Assembly (NCBI GenBank): GCA_964639335.1
Contig: CAZXCJ010000024.1
Coordinates: 1 to 18,379 of the forward strand
DNA: 18,379 nucleotides
Direction of reading: 5' to 3'
Origin: JAIOTH01 sp964639335
GTDB lineage: Bacteria; Patescibacteriota; Patescibacteriia; UBA1558; S5-K13
Part shown: positions 6,224-13,628 of the stretch, one piece after another
Numbering within the stretch: position 1 is the first letter of the stretch
Layout: every line of letters starts with the position of its first letter
Program-made: the position numbers and the translations under genes
Notes under the pieces: generated by a model
What the model saw: the letters and a program-made list of their open reading frames with translations, nothing else
Told to the model about the DNA's origin: nothing
Databases searched by the model: none

Positions 6224-8197
6224 ATGTTTCAAAAATTTTTTAGCAAATTGGAAAAAATATTAAAACAAGATAATCGTTTTATTGATCAAGATGGTGATCT
6301 TTTAATCTCTGAAATTATTGACAAAGCTTATAAAGTTGATAAAAAATTAATAGAACTTTTATTAAGTGATAAAGAGATAAAAAGTAAGTTTTTCACAGAA
6401 ATAAAGAAACATTGGGTTTTTGATATTAATATATTTATTTCTTATGTTCAAGATAAGAATTTTTTAAATGATTCCTATACTAAATTTAGAAATAAGATTG
6501 GTTTGAATATTAATAATAAATTTTTAAATGAACGCAAAGAAGTAGCTTTGGTCTGGCCGTTTAAGGATTGTGTTCTAGAAGGCAGAATGACTAAAGAAGA
6601 TGAAAAACGTAAGGAAATATTTTTTAATGAGATTTTAGCTCAAGATGAAATTGATAAATTATTAGCACCAAAGGTTTTAACTAACTGGAAAAGATATTCT
6701 CAAAAAGGTGAGACAAAAGTTAAAGAATTAAAGCGTAATAAAGATGGTGTAATACAAGAAAATTTAATTATCAAAGGCAATAATTTATTAGCTTTACATT
6801 CTCTAAAACAACAATTTCAGAGTAAGGTTAAATTAATTTACATTGATCCGCCTTATAATACCGGCAATGATTCTTTTGGCTATAATGATAATTTTAATCA
6901 CTCAACTTGGTTAACTTTTATGAAAAATAGGTTAGAAGTGGCTAAAGATTTACTAAGAGACGATGGAGTCATTTTTGTTCAATGTGATGACAATGAGCAA
7001 GCATATTTGAAAGTTTTAATGGACGAGGTTTTTGAAAGAAATAATTTTGTTTCTAATTCGGTTGTTGTAATAAATAGGGGTGGGCGTGATTATGGAGGGA
7101 TTGCAAGAACTCATGAATATCTTTTGGTTTACTCGAAAAAAGAATCTAAAGAACTAAATTTTATAGAAAATAAAAATAAAAAGTTTAATTATGAAGATAA
7201 AAATGGTGATTTTAACTTAATGGAATTAAGGAATCGTAATATCGTTTTTAATGATAAAAACCGTCCTAATTTATGCTATCCATTTTATGTAAATCCAAAA
7301 AATAAAGATAAAAATGGATTATTAGAAATTTCACTAAATAAAAAAGACGGTTTTGTTAAAGTGATGCCATTGAAATCACAGGGAGTTCAAACTGTTTGGA
7401 GATGGGGAAAAGAAAAAGTGTTAAAAAATATGAATATTGAAATAAAAGCTAAGAAAAAATCAGATGGAAATTATATGATAGTCCAAAAATATAGAAAGAC
7501 TGCAAAAAGACAAAGAAGTATTTGGGATGAAAAAGAATTTGTAAATGAAAGAGGAACGGAGCATATAAAAAGTTTATTTGATAGTAAAGTATTTGCTTAT
7601 CCGAAGTCAGAATATTTAATTTCTAGAATTATTGAATTGGGGAGTGATAAAAATGATATCATTCTTGATTATCACATCGGAAGTGGAACAACCGCTACAG
7701 TGGCTCATAAAATGGATAGGCAATATATTGGAATTGAACAGATGGACTATATAGAAAAAGTGACTATTGAACGGCTTAAAAAAGTAATTGGTAAAAAAGT
7801 AAAAAAGACGGGGAAAATGTTTAATGAAACAAATTTTGATAATGGCGGAATTTCTAAAGCAGTAAATTGGAAAGGTGGCGGAGATTTTGTTTATTGTGAG
7901 TTAATGGAATATAATGAGCAATTTGTAGAAAAAATTCAAAAAGTAAAAAATAGCAAGGAGTTATTAGAAATTTGGGAAGAAATGAAAGCAAAAGGATTTT
8001 TAAATTATAATGTTGATATTAAAAAATTTGATGAGAATTTGGATGAATTTAAAAAATTGTTATTGCTAAAACAAAAACGTACTCTTTTTGATCTCCTAAA
8101 CAAAAACCAGCTTTATGTAAATTTGAGTGAAATTGAGGATAAAGAGTTTAGAGTTGGGGAGGGAGATAAGAAGATTAATAAGGAGTTTTATGAGTGA
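6224..8197 (+). CDS. mod: Type III restriction-modification methyltransferase (Mod), N6-adenine
   Basis: A 657-residue site-specific DNA methyltransferase. It should methylate adenine at N6 in a short asymmetric site and give the Res complex its sequence specificity. Catalytic motif IV, DPPYNTGN (208-215), precedes the SAM-binding motif I, DYHIGSGTT (482-490). This order (IV before I, with the target-recognition region between them, about 280-450) defines the beta class typical of type III Mod. The N-terminal segment with WPFKDCVLEG (about 110-119) and the C-terminal NQLYVNLSEI stretch are also typical of this family, and length is normal, so the gene looks intact. The recognition site cannot be read from sequence. 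It is the first gene of a five-gene plus-strand set, overlaps the next gene by 8 nt, and is separated from its partner res by three extra genes. Confidence 0.92.
   Translation: MFQKFFSKLEKILKQDNRFIDQDGDLLISEIIDKAYKVDKKLIELLLSDKEIKSKFFTEIKKHWVFDINIFISYVQDKNFLNDSYTKFRNKIGLNINNKFLNERKEVALVWPFKDCVLEGRMTKEDEKRKEIFFNEILAQDEIDKLLAPKVLTNWKRYSQKGETKVKELKRNKDGVIQENLIIKGNNLLALHSLKQQFQSKVKLIYIDPPYNTGNDSFGYNDNFNHSTWLTFMKNRLEVAKDLLRDDGVIFVQCDDNEQAYLKVLMDEVFERNNFVSNSVVVINRGGRDYGGIARTHEYLLVYSKKESKELNFIENKNKKFNYEDKNGDFNLMELRNRNIVFNDKNRPNLCYPFYVNPKNKDKNGLLEISLNKKDGFVKVMPLKSQGVQTVWRWGKEKVLKNMNIEIKAKKKSDGNYMIVQKYRKTAKRQRSIWDEKEFVNERGTEHIKSLFDSKVFAYPKSEYLISRIIELGSDKNDIILDYHIGSGTTATVAHKMDRQYIGIEQMDYIEKVTIERLKKVIGKKVKKTGKMFNETNFDNGGISKAVNWKGGGDFVYCELMEYNEQFVEKIQKVKNSKELLEIWEEMKAKGFLNYNVDIKKFDENLDEFKKLLLLKQKRTLFDLLNKNQLYVNLSEIEDKEFRVGEGDKKINKEFYE
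8180..8185 (+). promoter_or_regulatory. Shine-Dalgarno that fixes the Shedu-like start
   Basis: AAGGAG lies 4 nt before ATG 8190, inside the last codons of mod. It is the clearest Shine-Dalgarno in the island, and it rules in 8190 over the upstream in-frame start at 8127. Confidence 0.7.
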
Positions 8198-9404
8198 TAA
8201 TATAGATAAAAATAATATAAATGATTTAAATTCAGAAATGACTGATTATGATTTTTTTAGTAAAAGAATACCTAGCAGGACATATGTTAGTAAAAGGTTA
8301 AAAAATAAGAGGATGGACGGAACAGAACGTAGTTTGCGGATTATATCTAAAGTTGTTGACGGTAAAATTGATATACAACACGAGAAATTAAGGTTACAGA
8401 ATGAAGTTATCTTAAGGATAACTGATGGTTGTCGGCAGCAAATAGTGGCAAAGATATATGAAGACACAAAGGGTATTTTTATTTTATCAATCCAGAGATA
8501 TAAAATAAATGGCGTGCCAATGCAGAATCATTTTACTTTTTTAGGACATGAAATAAAAACATTAAAGAATTTTCTAGAATCTTTACCTTTCCTTGATTTT
8601 AGCGAACCTGGTAAGACAAGATATGAAGATGATGAGTTGATTAAATTAAAAGCTGAATTTTCAAAAAATTCTGATTTATTGAGAGAAGCTTTAAAAAATA
8701 ATGTTACAAAAACTGATATAGTTTCTTTGGGATACAGAAAAACGCAATTGCGACTATTTAGTGATTTACTTGAAAAAAAAGAAATTTTTTCTACAAAGAA
8801 AAGTGAATGGAAAAAAGCAAAAGACGAAGACGTTTGGCAATATTTTTTCGAGAAAAATCCATGGATTTTTGGATATGGTCTAAATTTTTCCTATAATGAA
8901 CCGGTAAATAAAAATAAATTAGAACAAGTAATAAAAGGATTTGATATTAAAGGAAGGGGCAAGAAAATTGATGCCTTATTAAAAACAAGAGGAATAGTAA
9001 ATTCCATTTGTCTAGTGGAGATTAAAAAACCGGAAACACTTTTATTAAAAAGTTTAAAAAATTCATATCGTCCTGAGTGTTGGCAGTTATCTGATGAATT
9101 AAATGGAGGTATATCTCAATCACAAAAAAATTGTCAAAAAACGGTTGAAAATATTGGTGTTAAATTAGAGGTAAAAGAAGATGACGGAAGTCCCACCGGA
9201 GAAACAATTTTTTCATACCTGCCTAAATCATATCTTATAATTGGTAATTTAAAGCAATTTGAAGCTGAAAATGGTATAAATGAAGATAAATATTCTTCAT
9301 TTGAATTATTTAGAAAAAATATAATAAATCCTGAAATTATTACTTTTGACGAATTATTCGAACGAGCAAGATTCATAGTTGAAGCTAATGAGAGAAGTAT
9401 ATAA
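8190..9404 (+). CDS. Shedu-like (SduA, DUF4263) PD-(D/E)XK defence nuclease
   Basis: A 404-residue protein with two parts. The N-terminal region (about 20-130) is beta-rich and reads like the Shedu N-terminal domain (IVAKIYEDTKGIFILSIQRY...FTFLGHEIKTL). The C-terminal region has FFEKNPWIFGYG (219-230), then the nuclease core: D261 in KKIDALL and E277-x-K279 in VEIKKP, followed by ELNGGISQSQKN and SYLIIGNL. This matches DUF4263, the nuclease domain of the single-gene Shedu anti-phage system. Catalytic D, E and K are all present, so it should be an active DNA nuclease. The start (ATG 8190) has an AAGGAG at 4 nt and overlaps the mod stop (ATGAGTGA), implying translational coupling. Shedu normally acts alone; finding it between mod and res suggests a composite defence locus. 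Function within this locus is inferred. Confidence 0.8.
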   Translation: MSDNIDKNNINDLNSEMTDYDFFSKRIPSRTYVSKRLKNKRMDGTERSLRIISKVVDGKIDIQHEKLRLQNEVILRITDGCRQQIVAKIYEDTKGIFILSIQRYKINGVPMQNHFTFLGHEIKTLKNFLESLPFLDFSEPGKTRYEDDELIKLKAEFSKNSDLLREALKNNVTKTDIVSLGYRKTQLRLFSDLLEKKEIFSTKKSEWKKAKDEDVWQYFFEKNPWIFGYGLNFSYNEPVNKNKLEQVIKGFDIKGRGKKIDALLKTRGIVNSICLVEIKKPETLLLKSLKNSYRPECWQLSDELNGGISQSQKNCQKTVENIGVKLEVKEDDGSPTGETIFSYLPKSYLIIGNLKQFEAENGINEDKYSSFELFRKNIINPEIITFDELFERARFIVEANERSI

Positions 9405-9428
9405 ATATAATTTTTAATATTAAATATT

Positions 9429-9878
9429 ATGCCAACTAAAAGAAAAAAGCCAATTAGTGAAGAATTCGTAGAAAGATCAATTATTAAATATCTTTCTAAA
9501 AATGAATGGGGGACGAATTTGCAATTTAGCGGTTTAAGAGAAAAGGGGGTTGATATAAAAGTCCGGCATAATCGTTATTCAAGATATTTTTTGATTGAAT
9601 GCAAGGGAGAAGGAAAAAGCGCGAATGCAAAATCAAATAATTCTCACAAAGAAGTTGCCTTTGTTTATTCTTTGGGTCAAATTATTACTCGTATGAATAC
9701 TACGGGCAGAACTAGATATTATTATGGTTTAGGATTACCGGAAAGTTCGGCGAAGATTGCTTTACGTCGGTTGCCGTGGCAAGTGGCTAAAAAATTATTA
9801 CTTTATGTTTTTTCTGTAAATAATAAAGGTGATATTAAAAAACATTCTTGGCAAGATTTAAAGAAACATCAAATATAA
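9429..9878 (+). CDS. Small PD-(D/E)XK nuclease-like protein
   Basis: A 149-residue soluble protein of no named family that I can recall with certainty. It carries a compact restriction-endonuclease-like signature: GVDIKV (D42) followed by FLIECKG (E57-C-K59), then a helix with SLGQII (Q84), like the Q-containing helix of many PD-(D/E)XK enzymes. It is basic at the N-terminus (PTKRKKP) and probably binds nucleic acid. There is no membrane segment or signal peptide. It starts 24 nt after the Shedu-like gene and stops 4 nt before the DUF3800 gene, so all are likely co-transcribed. No good Shine-Dalgarno is seen. It could be an accessory nuclease of the island or a remnant of a different system. 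Confidence 0.65.
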   Translation: MPTKRKKPISEEFVERSIIKYLSKNEWGTNLQFSGLREKGVDIKVRHNRYSRYFLIECKGEGKSANAKSNNSHKEVAFVYSLGQIITRMNTTGRTRYYYGLGLPESSAKIALRRLPWQVAKKLLLYVFSVNNKGDIKKHSWQDLKKHQI

Positions 9879-9882
9879 TTTT

Positions 9883-10620
9883 ATGCAATATCATTTTTTC
9901 TTAGATGAAACAGGAGATCATGGATTAACTTATGTTGATCCAAATTTTCCATTATTTTTATTAGCGGGTTGTTTTTTTAGCGAAGCAGAATTAAAAAAAG
10001 CCGAAAAAGAAATAAATGATTTTAAAATTGATTTTTTTAAGACCAAAGAGGTAATTTTACATTCACGAGAAATTAGAAAGTGTGAGGGTGCATTTCAGAT
10101 ACTATTTGATCTTGATTTAAAAAAGAAATTTTATGAGCGATTAAATAAAATTGTGTTGAAGATGAATTTTATTATAATAGGTTCGGGCATTAACAAAGAG
10201 GAGCATATTAAAAAATATGGTAAAGACGCAGGAAATCCATATAATATCTCCTTAGCCTTTGTTATAGAAAGATTGATTTTTTGTTCAGATGAAAAGAATA
10301 ACTCAAAAGTTGATATTAAAATAGAAAAAAGAGGTAAAAAAGAAGATAGACAATTATTAGAGCAATATAATCGAATTAAAGATTCTGGCACATATTATGT
10401 AAGTTCTGAAAGGTTTAAAAATAGAATAAGCGGTTTTGATTTTGTTGCTAAAAGAGATAATATTATTGGATTACAAATTGCTGATTTATGCGCTTATCCA
10501 TTAGCGCGTCATGTTTTAAATTCTGAAGAACCTTATATTCCGTTTGAAATTATTCAGAATAAAATTTATTGTAATTCTTTCGGTAAATATCAAGGATTTG
10601 GATTAAAAGTATTTCCTTAA
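9883..10620 (+). CDS. DUF3800 domain protein (predicted RNase H-like)
   Basis: A 245-residue protein with the DUF3800 signature: an N-terminal FFLDETGDHG (5-14), the equivalent of the family's F(I/L)DESGD strand, and a C-terminal GLQIADLCAY (196-205), ending in a GLKVFP tail typical of complete members. The acidic residues (D8, E9, D12, D201) fit a predicted RNase H-like metal-binding fold, so a nuclease activity is plausible, but the family's biochemical role is not established. It lies 4 nt after the small nuclease gene and is followed at once by a terminator, so it closes the first transcription unit of the island. DUF3800 genes are often found in defence and mobile contexts. Confidence 0.82.
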   Translation: MQYHFFLDETGDHGLTYVDPNFPLFLLAGCFFSEAELKKAEKEINDFKIDFFKTKEVILHSREIRKCEGAFQILFDLDLKKKFYERLNKIVLKMNFIIIGSGINKEEHIKKYGKDAGNPYNISLAFVIERLIFCSDEKNNSKVDIKIEKRGKKEDRQLLEQYNRIKDSGTYYVSSERFKNRISGFDFVAKRDNIIGLQIADLCAYPLARHVLNSEEPYIPFEIIQNKIYCNSFGKYQGFGLKVFP

Positions 10621-10625
10621 AAAAC

Positions 10626-10649
10626 AAAAAGTCCCTTTTAGGACTTTTT
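10626..10649 (+). terminator. Internal terminator between DUF3800 gene and res
   Basis: A 9-bp stem AAAAAGTCC / GGACTTTTT with a 6-nt loop; the T-rich right arm serves as the U-tract. It splits the island into mod-Shedu-nuclease-DUF3800 and res. Confidence 0.75.
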
Positions 10650-10777
10650 GCCGACCGGGGACACCCCGATCCAATATTCGAAATATAATTTTTTATACGG
10701 ATTACGAATAGTATTCCCGCATCCGCGGGCAGGATAGTCTTACGACTACAATTAAATAGTAACAAAAGTTATCCACA
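10650..10777 (+). promoter_or_regulatory. res upstream region: hairpins, candidate -10, DnaA-box-like word
   Basis: The gap holds two perfect GC-rich hairpins, CGGGG (10656-10660) / CCCCG (10664-10668) and CCCGC (10716-10720) / GCGGG (10725-10729). A consensus TATAAT (10684-10689) without a clear -35 lies between them. TTATCCACA (10769-10777), a perfect match to the DnaA-box consensus, abuts the res ATG where a Shine-Dalgarno would be expected. It suggests res has its own promoter and structured leader. None of this is proven. Confidence 0.4.
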
Positions 10778-13348
10778 ATGTCAAATCAATTTTTATATGA
10801 ACAACTAAATAATGTTTCTAATATGGGATTTTTAGATAAAAAGATTCCTGGTTTTGTAATTGAAAATTTGAATTCAAAATTTGAATTAAGAGAATATCAA
10901 AAGGAGGCTTTTGCTAGACTCTTCTATTGTTTAGATGGTTCCTATGATAATAAGGAATATCCGTTACATTTTCTTTTTAATATGGCTACTGGTTCAGGAA
11001 AAACATTGATTATGGCTGGTTTAATTTTGTACTTACACGAAAGGGGACATAGAAATTTTTTATTTTTTGTAAATTCCACTAATATTATCGAAAAAACCAA
11101 AGATAATTTTTTAAATAACTTATCAAATAAATATTTATTTAATGAAAAGATAAAATTTAATAACAAAGAAGTTAAAATTCAAAAAGTTGATAATTTTGAT
11201 GGAGTTAGTAATCAAAATATTAATATTTGTTTTACCACCATCCAAAAATTACATACGGATTTATACAACGAAAAAGAAGGAAGTATTACTTTGGAAGATT
11301 TTAATAATGGAAAGATGGTTTTAATAGCGGATGAAGCTCATCATGGACAAGTTAAAACAAAAAATAAACAAAAAGAAATATTTGAAAAACCAAATTGGGA
11401 AAATACAGTTGAGAAAATTTTTAAACAAAATGAACAAAATTTACTTTTAGAATTTACAGCTACTATGGATTTTATGAATAAAGATATTGTTGAAAAGTAT
11501 TTAAATAAAATAATCTATAAATACGAATTAAAAGAGTTTCGAGATGATGGATTTTCAAAGGACGTAGAACTTTTGCATACTGATACTGATAGGAAAGATA
11601 GAATTATTCAAGCTATAATCTTAAATCAATATCGACAAGAAGTTGCTAATAAAAATAAAATTTATTTAAAACCGGTTATTTTATTTAAAGCCCAAAAAAC
11701 AATTGCACAGTCAGAAGATAATAAAAGATTATTTCACGAAGTAATTAATAAATTATCAATAACGGATTTAGAAAAAATTAAAAAAAAGAGTGATATCGAA
11801 ATTTTACAAAAGGGCTTTAAATTTTTTGAAGAGCATAAAATTACGAGTTCAATTTTGATTAAGAAATTAAAAAGTAATTTTTCCGAAAATAAATGTTTAA
11901 GCGTTAATGAAGAAAGAGAGAAAGAAAAAAATCAAATATTACTAAACTCATTAGAAGATAAAGATAATCAAATAAGAGCTATTTTTGCGGTTCAGAAATT
12001 AAATGAGGGTTGGGATGTTTTAAATTTATTTGATATTGTCCGGCTTTATGAAACTAGGGATGGGCGAGAAAACAAACCTGGTAAAACTACAATATCAGAA
12101 GCTCAGTTAATTGGCCGTGGTGCTCGTTATTGTCCATTTAAGATAAACGAGGAAGATGAACTATTTAAGAGGAAATATGATAAAAATTTAGATAATGAAC
12201 TGAGGATTTTAGAGGAATTGCATTATCATAGCCACAATGAATCAAGATATATTTCCGAAATCAAGACAGCTTTGATTAACGAGGGAATGATGGACGAAAA
12301 TCAGGAAGAAGTTGATTTAGAGATAAAGGATGAATTTAAGAAAACAGAATTTTATAAGCATGGCTTAGTTTGGTTTAATAAAAGAGTGCCTAAAAATTTT
12401 AAAAACGTTAAATCCATTAAAGATTTAGGTGTAAAAGATAAAAACATCATATTCAAAGTTTTTTCTGGTATGGGAAAGGAAACACAAATTTTTGATGAGA
12501 TAGAAAAAAATGGAAAACAAAAAGTACTAAAAACCAAAAAAGATATATCATTAAGTGATATTGAAGAACATATTATTAAAAATGCTTTAGCTAAAATTGA
12601 TTTTTTTAATTTTTCGTCTTTGAATGAATATTATCCAAAGCTTGATTCAATAAAGGAGTTTATAAAAAATGATTTAAATAAATTAAGCATAAGTTTTGAA
12701 GGCACAAAAAAAGATTTAGAAAATTTAGATAATAAAAATAAGTTTTTAGGGGTTTTAGAGCTTTTAAATCATATTGAAAAACAAATTAAAGAAAATTTAA
12801 CAGAATATGAGGGTACAAGGGACTTTAAATCCGCTGAAATAAAATTAATATTTAAAGATAAAAAAATTAAGATTTCCAAGGACAATGAAAGATTAAAAGG
12901 ACAGAAAGAGTTTTTGGAAAATAAAGAATGGTATGTTTTTAATGCTAATTATGGCACCAGTGAAGAAAAAGAATTTGTTAAGTTTATTGATAAAGAGATA
13001 GATGAGTTAGGAAGAAATTTTAAAAAAGTTTATTTAATTAGAAACGAAAGAGAATTAAAGATTTATAATTTTAAAGATGGAAAAGCCTTTGAACCAGATT
13101 ACTTATTGTTTTTAGTAGATAAAGAAGGGAACAATTTAACATATCAATTATTTTTAGAACCAAAGGGTCAGCAATTAATAGAGCATGATAAATGGAAGAA
13201 TGAATTTTTAGAGGAAATTAGACAAATATATAAGGATAAAATTTTAGAATTTTCTAAACTTCAGAGATATAAAATTATTGGAATTCCTTTTTATAATAGC
13301 GAAACAGAGAATGATTTTAAAGATAAGTTACTAAGCGCTATTAAATAG
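10778..13348 (+). CDS. res: Type III restriction enzyme Res subunit (helicase-nuclease)
   Basis: An 856-residue restriction subunit that works with Mod: it hydrolyses ATP on binding unmethylated sites and cuts DNA. The SF2 helicase motifs are in order: ATGSGKT Walker A (70-76), DEAH box (185-188), TAT motif III (EFTATMD), and motif VI QLIGRGARY (443-451). The C-terminal endonuclease domain shows FEPDYLLFL (D774) and LFLEPKG (E794, K796), a complete PD-(D/E)XK triad. Length and motif set suggest a functional gene. The start ATG follows the word TTATCCACA with no Shine-Dalgarno. Type III mod and res are usually adjacent; here three genes and an internal terminator separate them. A terminator follows 12 nt after the stop. 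Confidence 0.92.
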   Translation: MSNQFLYEQLNNVSNMGFLDKKIPGFVIENLNSKFELREYQKEAFARLFYCLDGSYDNKEYPLHFLFNMATGSGKTLIMAGLILYLHERGHRNFLFFVNSTNIIEKTKDNFLNNLSNKYLFNEKIKFNNKEVKIQKVDNFDGVSNQNINICFTTIQKLHTDLYNEKEGSITLEDFNNGKMVLIADEAHHGQVKTKNKQKEIFEKPNWENTVEKIFKQNEQNLLLEFTATMDFMNKDIVEKYLNKIIYKYELKEFRDDGFSKDVELLHTDTDRKDRIIQAIILNQYRQEVANKNKIYLKPVILFKAQKTIAQSEDNKRLFHEVINKLSITDLEKIKKKSDIEILQKGFKFFEEHKITSSILIKKLKSNFSENKCLSVNEEREKEKNQILLNSLEDKDNQIRAIFAVQKLNEGWDVLNLFDIVRLYETRDGRENKPGKTTISEAQLIGRGARYCPFKINEEDELFKRKYDKNLDNELRILEELHYHSHNESRYISEIKTALINEGMMDENQEEVDLEIKDEFKKTEFYKHGLVWFNKRVPKNFKNVKSIKDLGVKDKNIIFKVFSGMGKETQIFDEIEKNGKQKVLKTKKDISLSDIEEHIIKNALAKIDFFNFSSLNEYYPKLDSIKEFIKNDLNKLSISFEGTKKDLENLDNKNKFLGVLELLNHIEKQIKENLTEYEGTRDFKSAEIKLIFKDKKIKISKDNERLKGQKEFLENKEWYVFNANYGTSEEKEFVKFIDKEIDELGRNFKKVYLIRNERELKIYNFKDGKAFEPDYLLFLVDKEGNNLTYQLFLEPKGQQLIEHDKWKNEFLEEIRQIYKDKILEFSKLQRYKIIGIPFYNSETENDFKDKLLSAIK

Positions 13349-13360
13349 ATTAACAACTAA

Positions 13361-13385
13361 ATCTCGTTTGTTAGCGGGATTTTTG
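13361..13385 (+). terminator. Rho-independent terminator, right side of the island
   Basis: ATCTCGTT pairs with AGCGGGAT (8 bp, two G-U) around a TGTT loop, then a short T-run. It is nearly identical in sequence and orientation to the hairpin at 6043-6068, so the two bracket the defence island as direct repeats. Confidence 0.75.
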
Positions 13386-13408
13386 GCTTAAATAGGCTTT
13401 AAAATCAT

Positions 13409-13437
13409 TTGATTTCTTCTGATATTTATGTTAGAAT
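13409..13437 (+). promoter_or_regulatory. lepB: Sigma-70-like promoter for lepB-hisS
   Basis: TTGATT (13409-13414), an exact 17-nt spacer, then TAGAAT (13432-13437) with an extended-10 TG one base upstream (13429-13430). Transcription from near 13443 gives an untranslated leader of about 260 nt before lepB, unusually long and highly structured. Confidence 0.6.
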
Positions 13438-13483
13438 ATGAGCACTTTTAGTAAATAAAAGATTATTTTTTTAATATAAAAAT

Positions 13484-13530
13484 ATGAATCCCGTTAGATA
13501 GGACTGATTTATTTCTCTAATGGGGCGATA
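13484..13530 (+). repeat. CCCGTTAGA/TCTAATGGG hairpin repeat unit 1
   Basis: ATCCCGTTAGATA (13488-13500) faces CTCTAATGGGGCGAT (13515-13529). CCCGTTAG can pair with CTAATGGG over 8 positions (one G-U). The left arm again contains ATG-AAT-CCC-GTT-AGA-stop (13484-13501), the same five codons as at 764. The unit is the same element that precedes the PurD-like gene. Confidence 0.65.
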
Positions 13531-13555
13531 TATAAGATTTAAATTAAAAATATAA

Positions 13556-13600
13556 ATCCCGTTAGATAGATAATTTTTTAAAATAATTATCTAACGGGAT
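13556..13600 (+). repeat. CCCGTTAGATA/TATCTAACGGG hairpin repeat unit 2
   Basis: ATCCCGTTAGATA (13556-13568) and its exact reverse complement TATCTAACGGGAT (13588-13600) are separated by 19 nt. An inner GATAATT/AATTATC pairing could extend the stem. The right arm runs into the ATG of the possible leader peptide at 13599. Confidence 0.7.
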
Positions 13601-13628
13601 GAATATTATTATAAACCCCTACACCTAA
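13599..13628 (+). CDS. Possible 9-residue leader peptide (MNIIINPYT)
   Basis: The ATG in the repeat context CTAACGGGATGAA opens a nine-codon frame ending in TAA (13626-13628). The same context supplies the starts of the PurD-like gene and of lepB. The end of the frame lies inside the left arm of the 13615-13687 stem, so ribosomes translating it would unfold that stem. It contains no histidine codons, so it is not a classical His attenuator for the downstream hisS. Whether it is translated is unknown. Confidence 0.3.
   Translation: MNIIINPYT

Noticed and set aside
8127..8189. Upstream in-frame start for the Shedu-like gene, overlapping mod by 71 nt
   Set aside because: The extra 21 residues are a shadow of mod codons, while ATG 8190 has a strong AAGGAG at 4 nt and a normal overlap.
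6224..8197. UGA-recoded (Gracilibacteria-type) genetic code
   Set aside because: mod and hisS both end at TGA at the expected family C-terminus, so TGA is a stop here.
13599..13628. Histidine attenuator controlling hisS
   Set aside because: The possible leader peptide has no His codons, and the stem after it lacks a terminator T-run.
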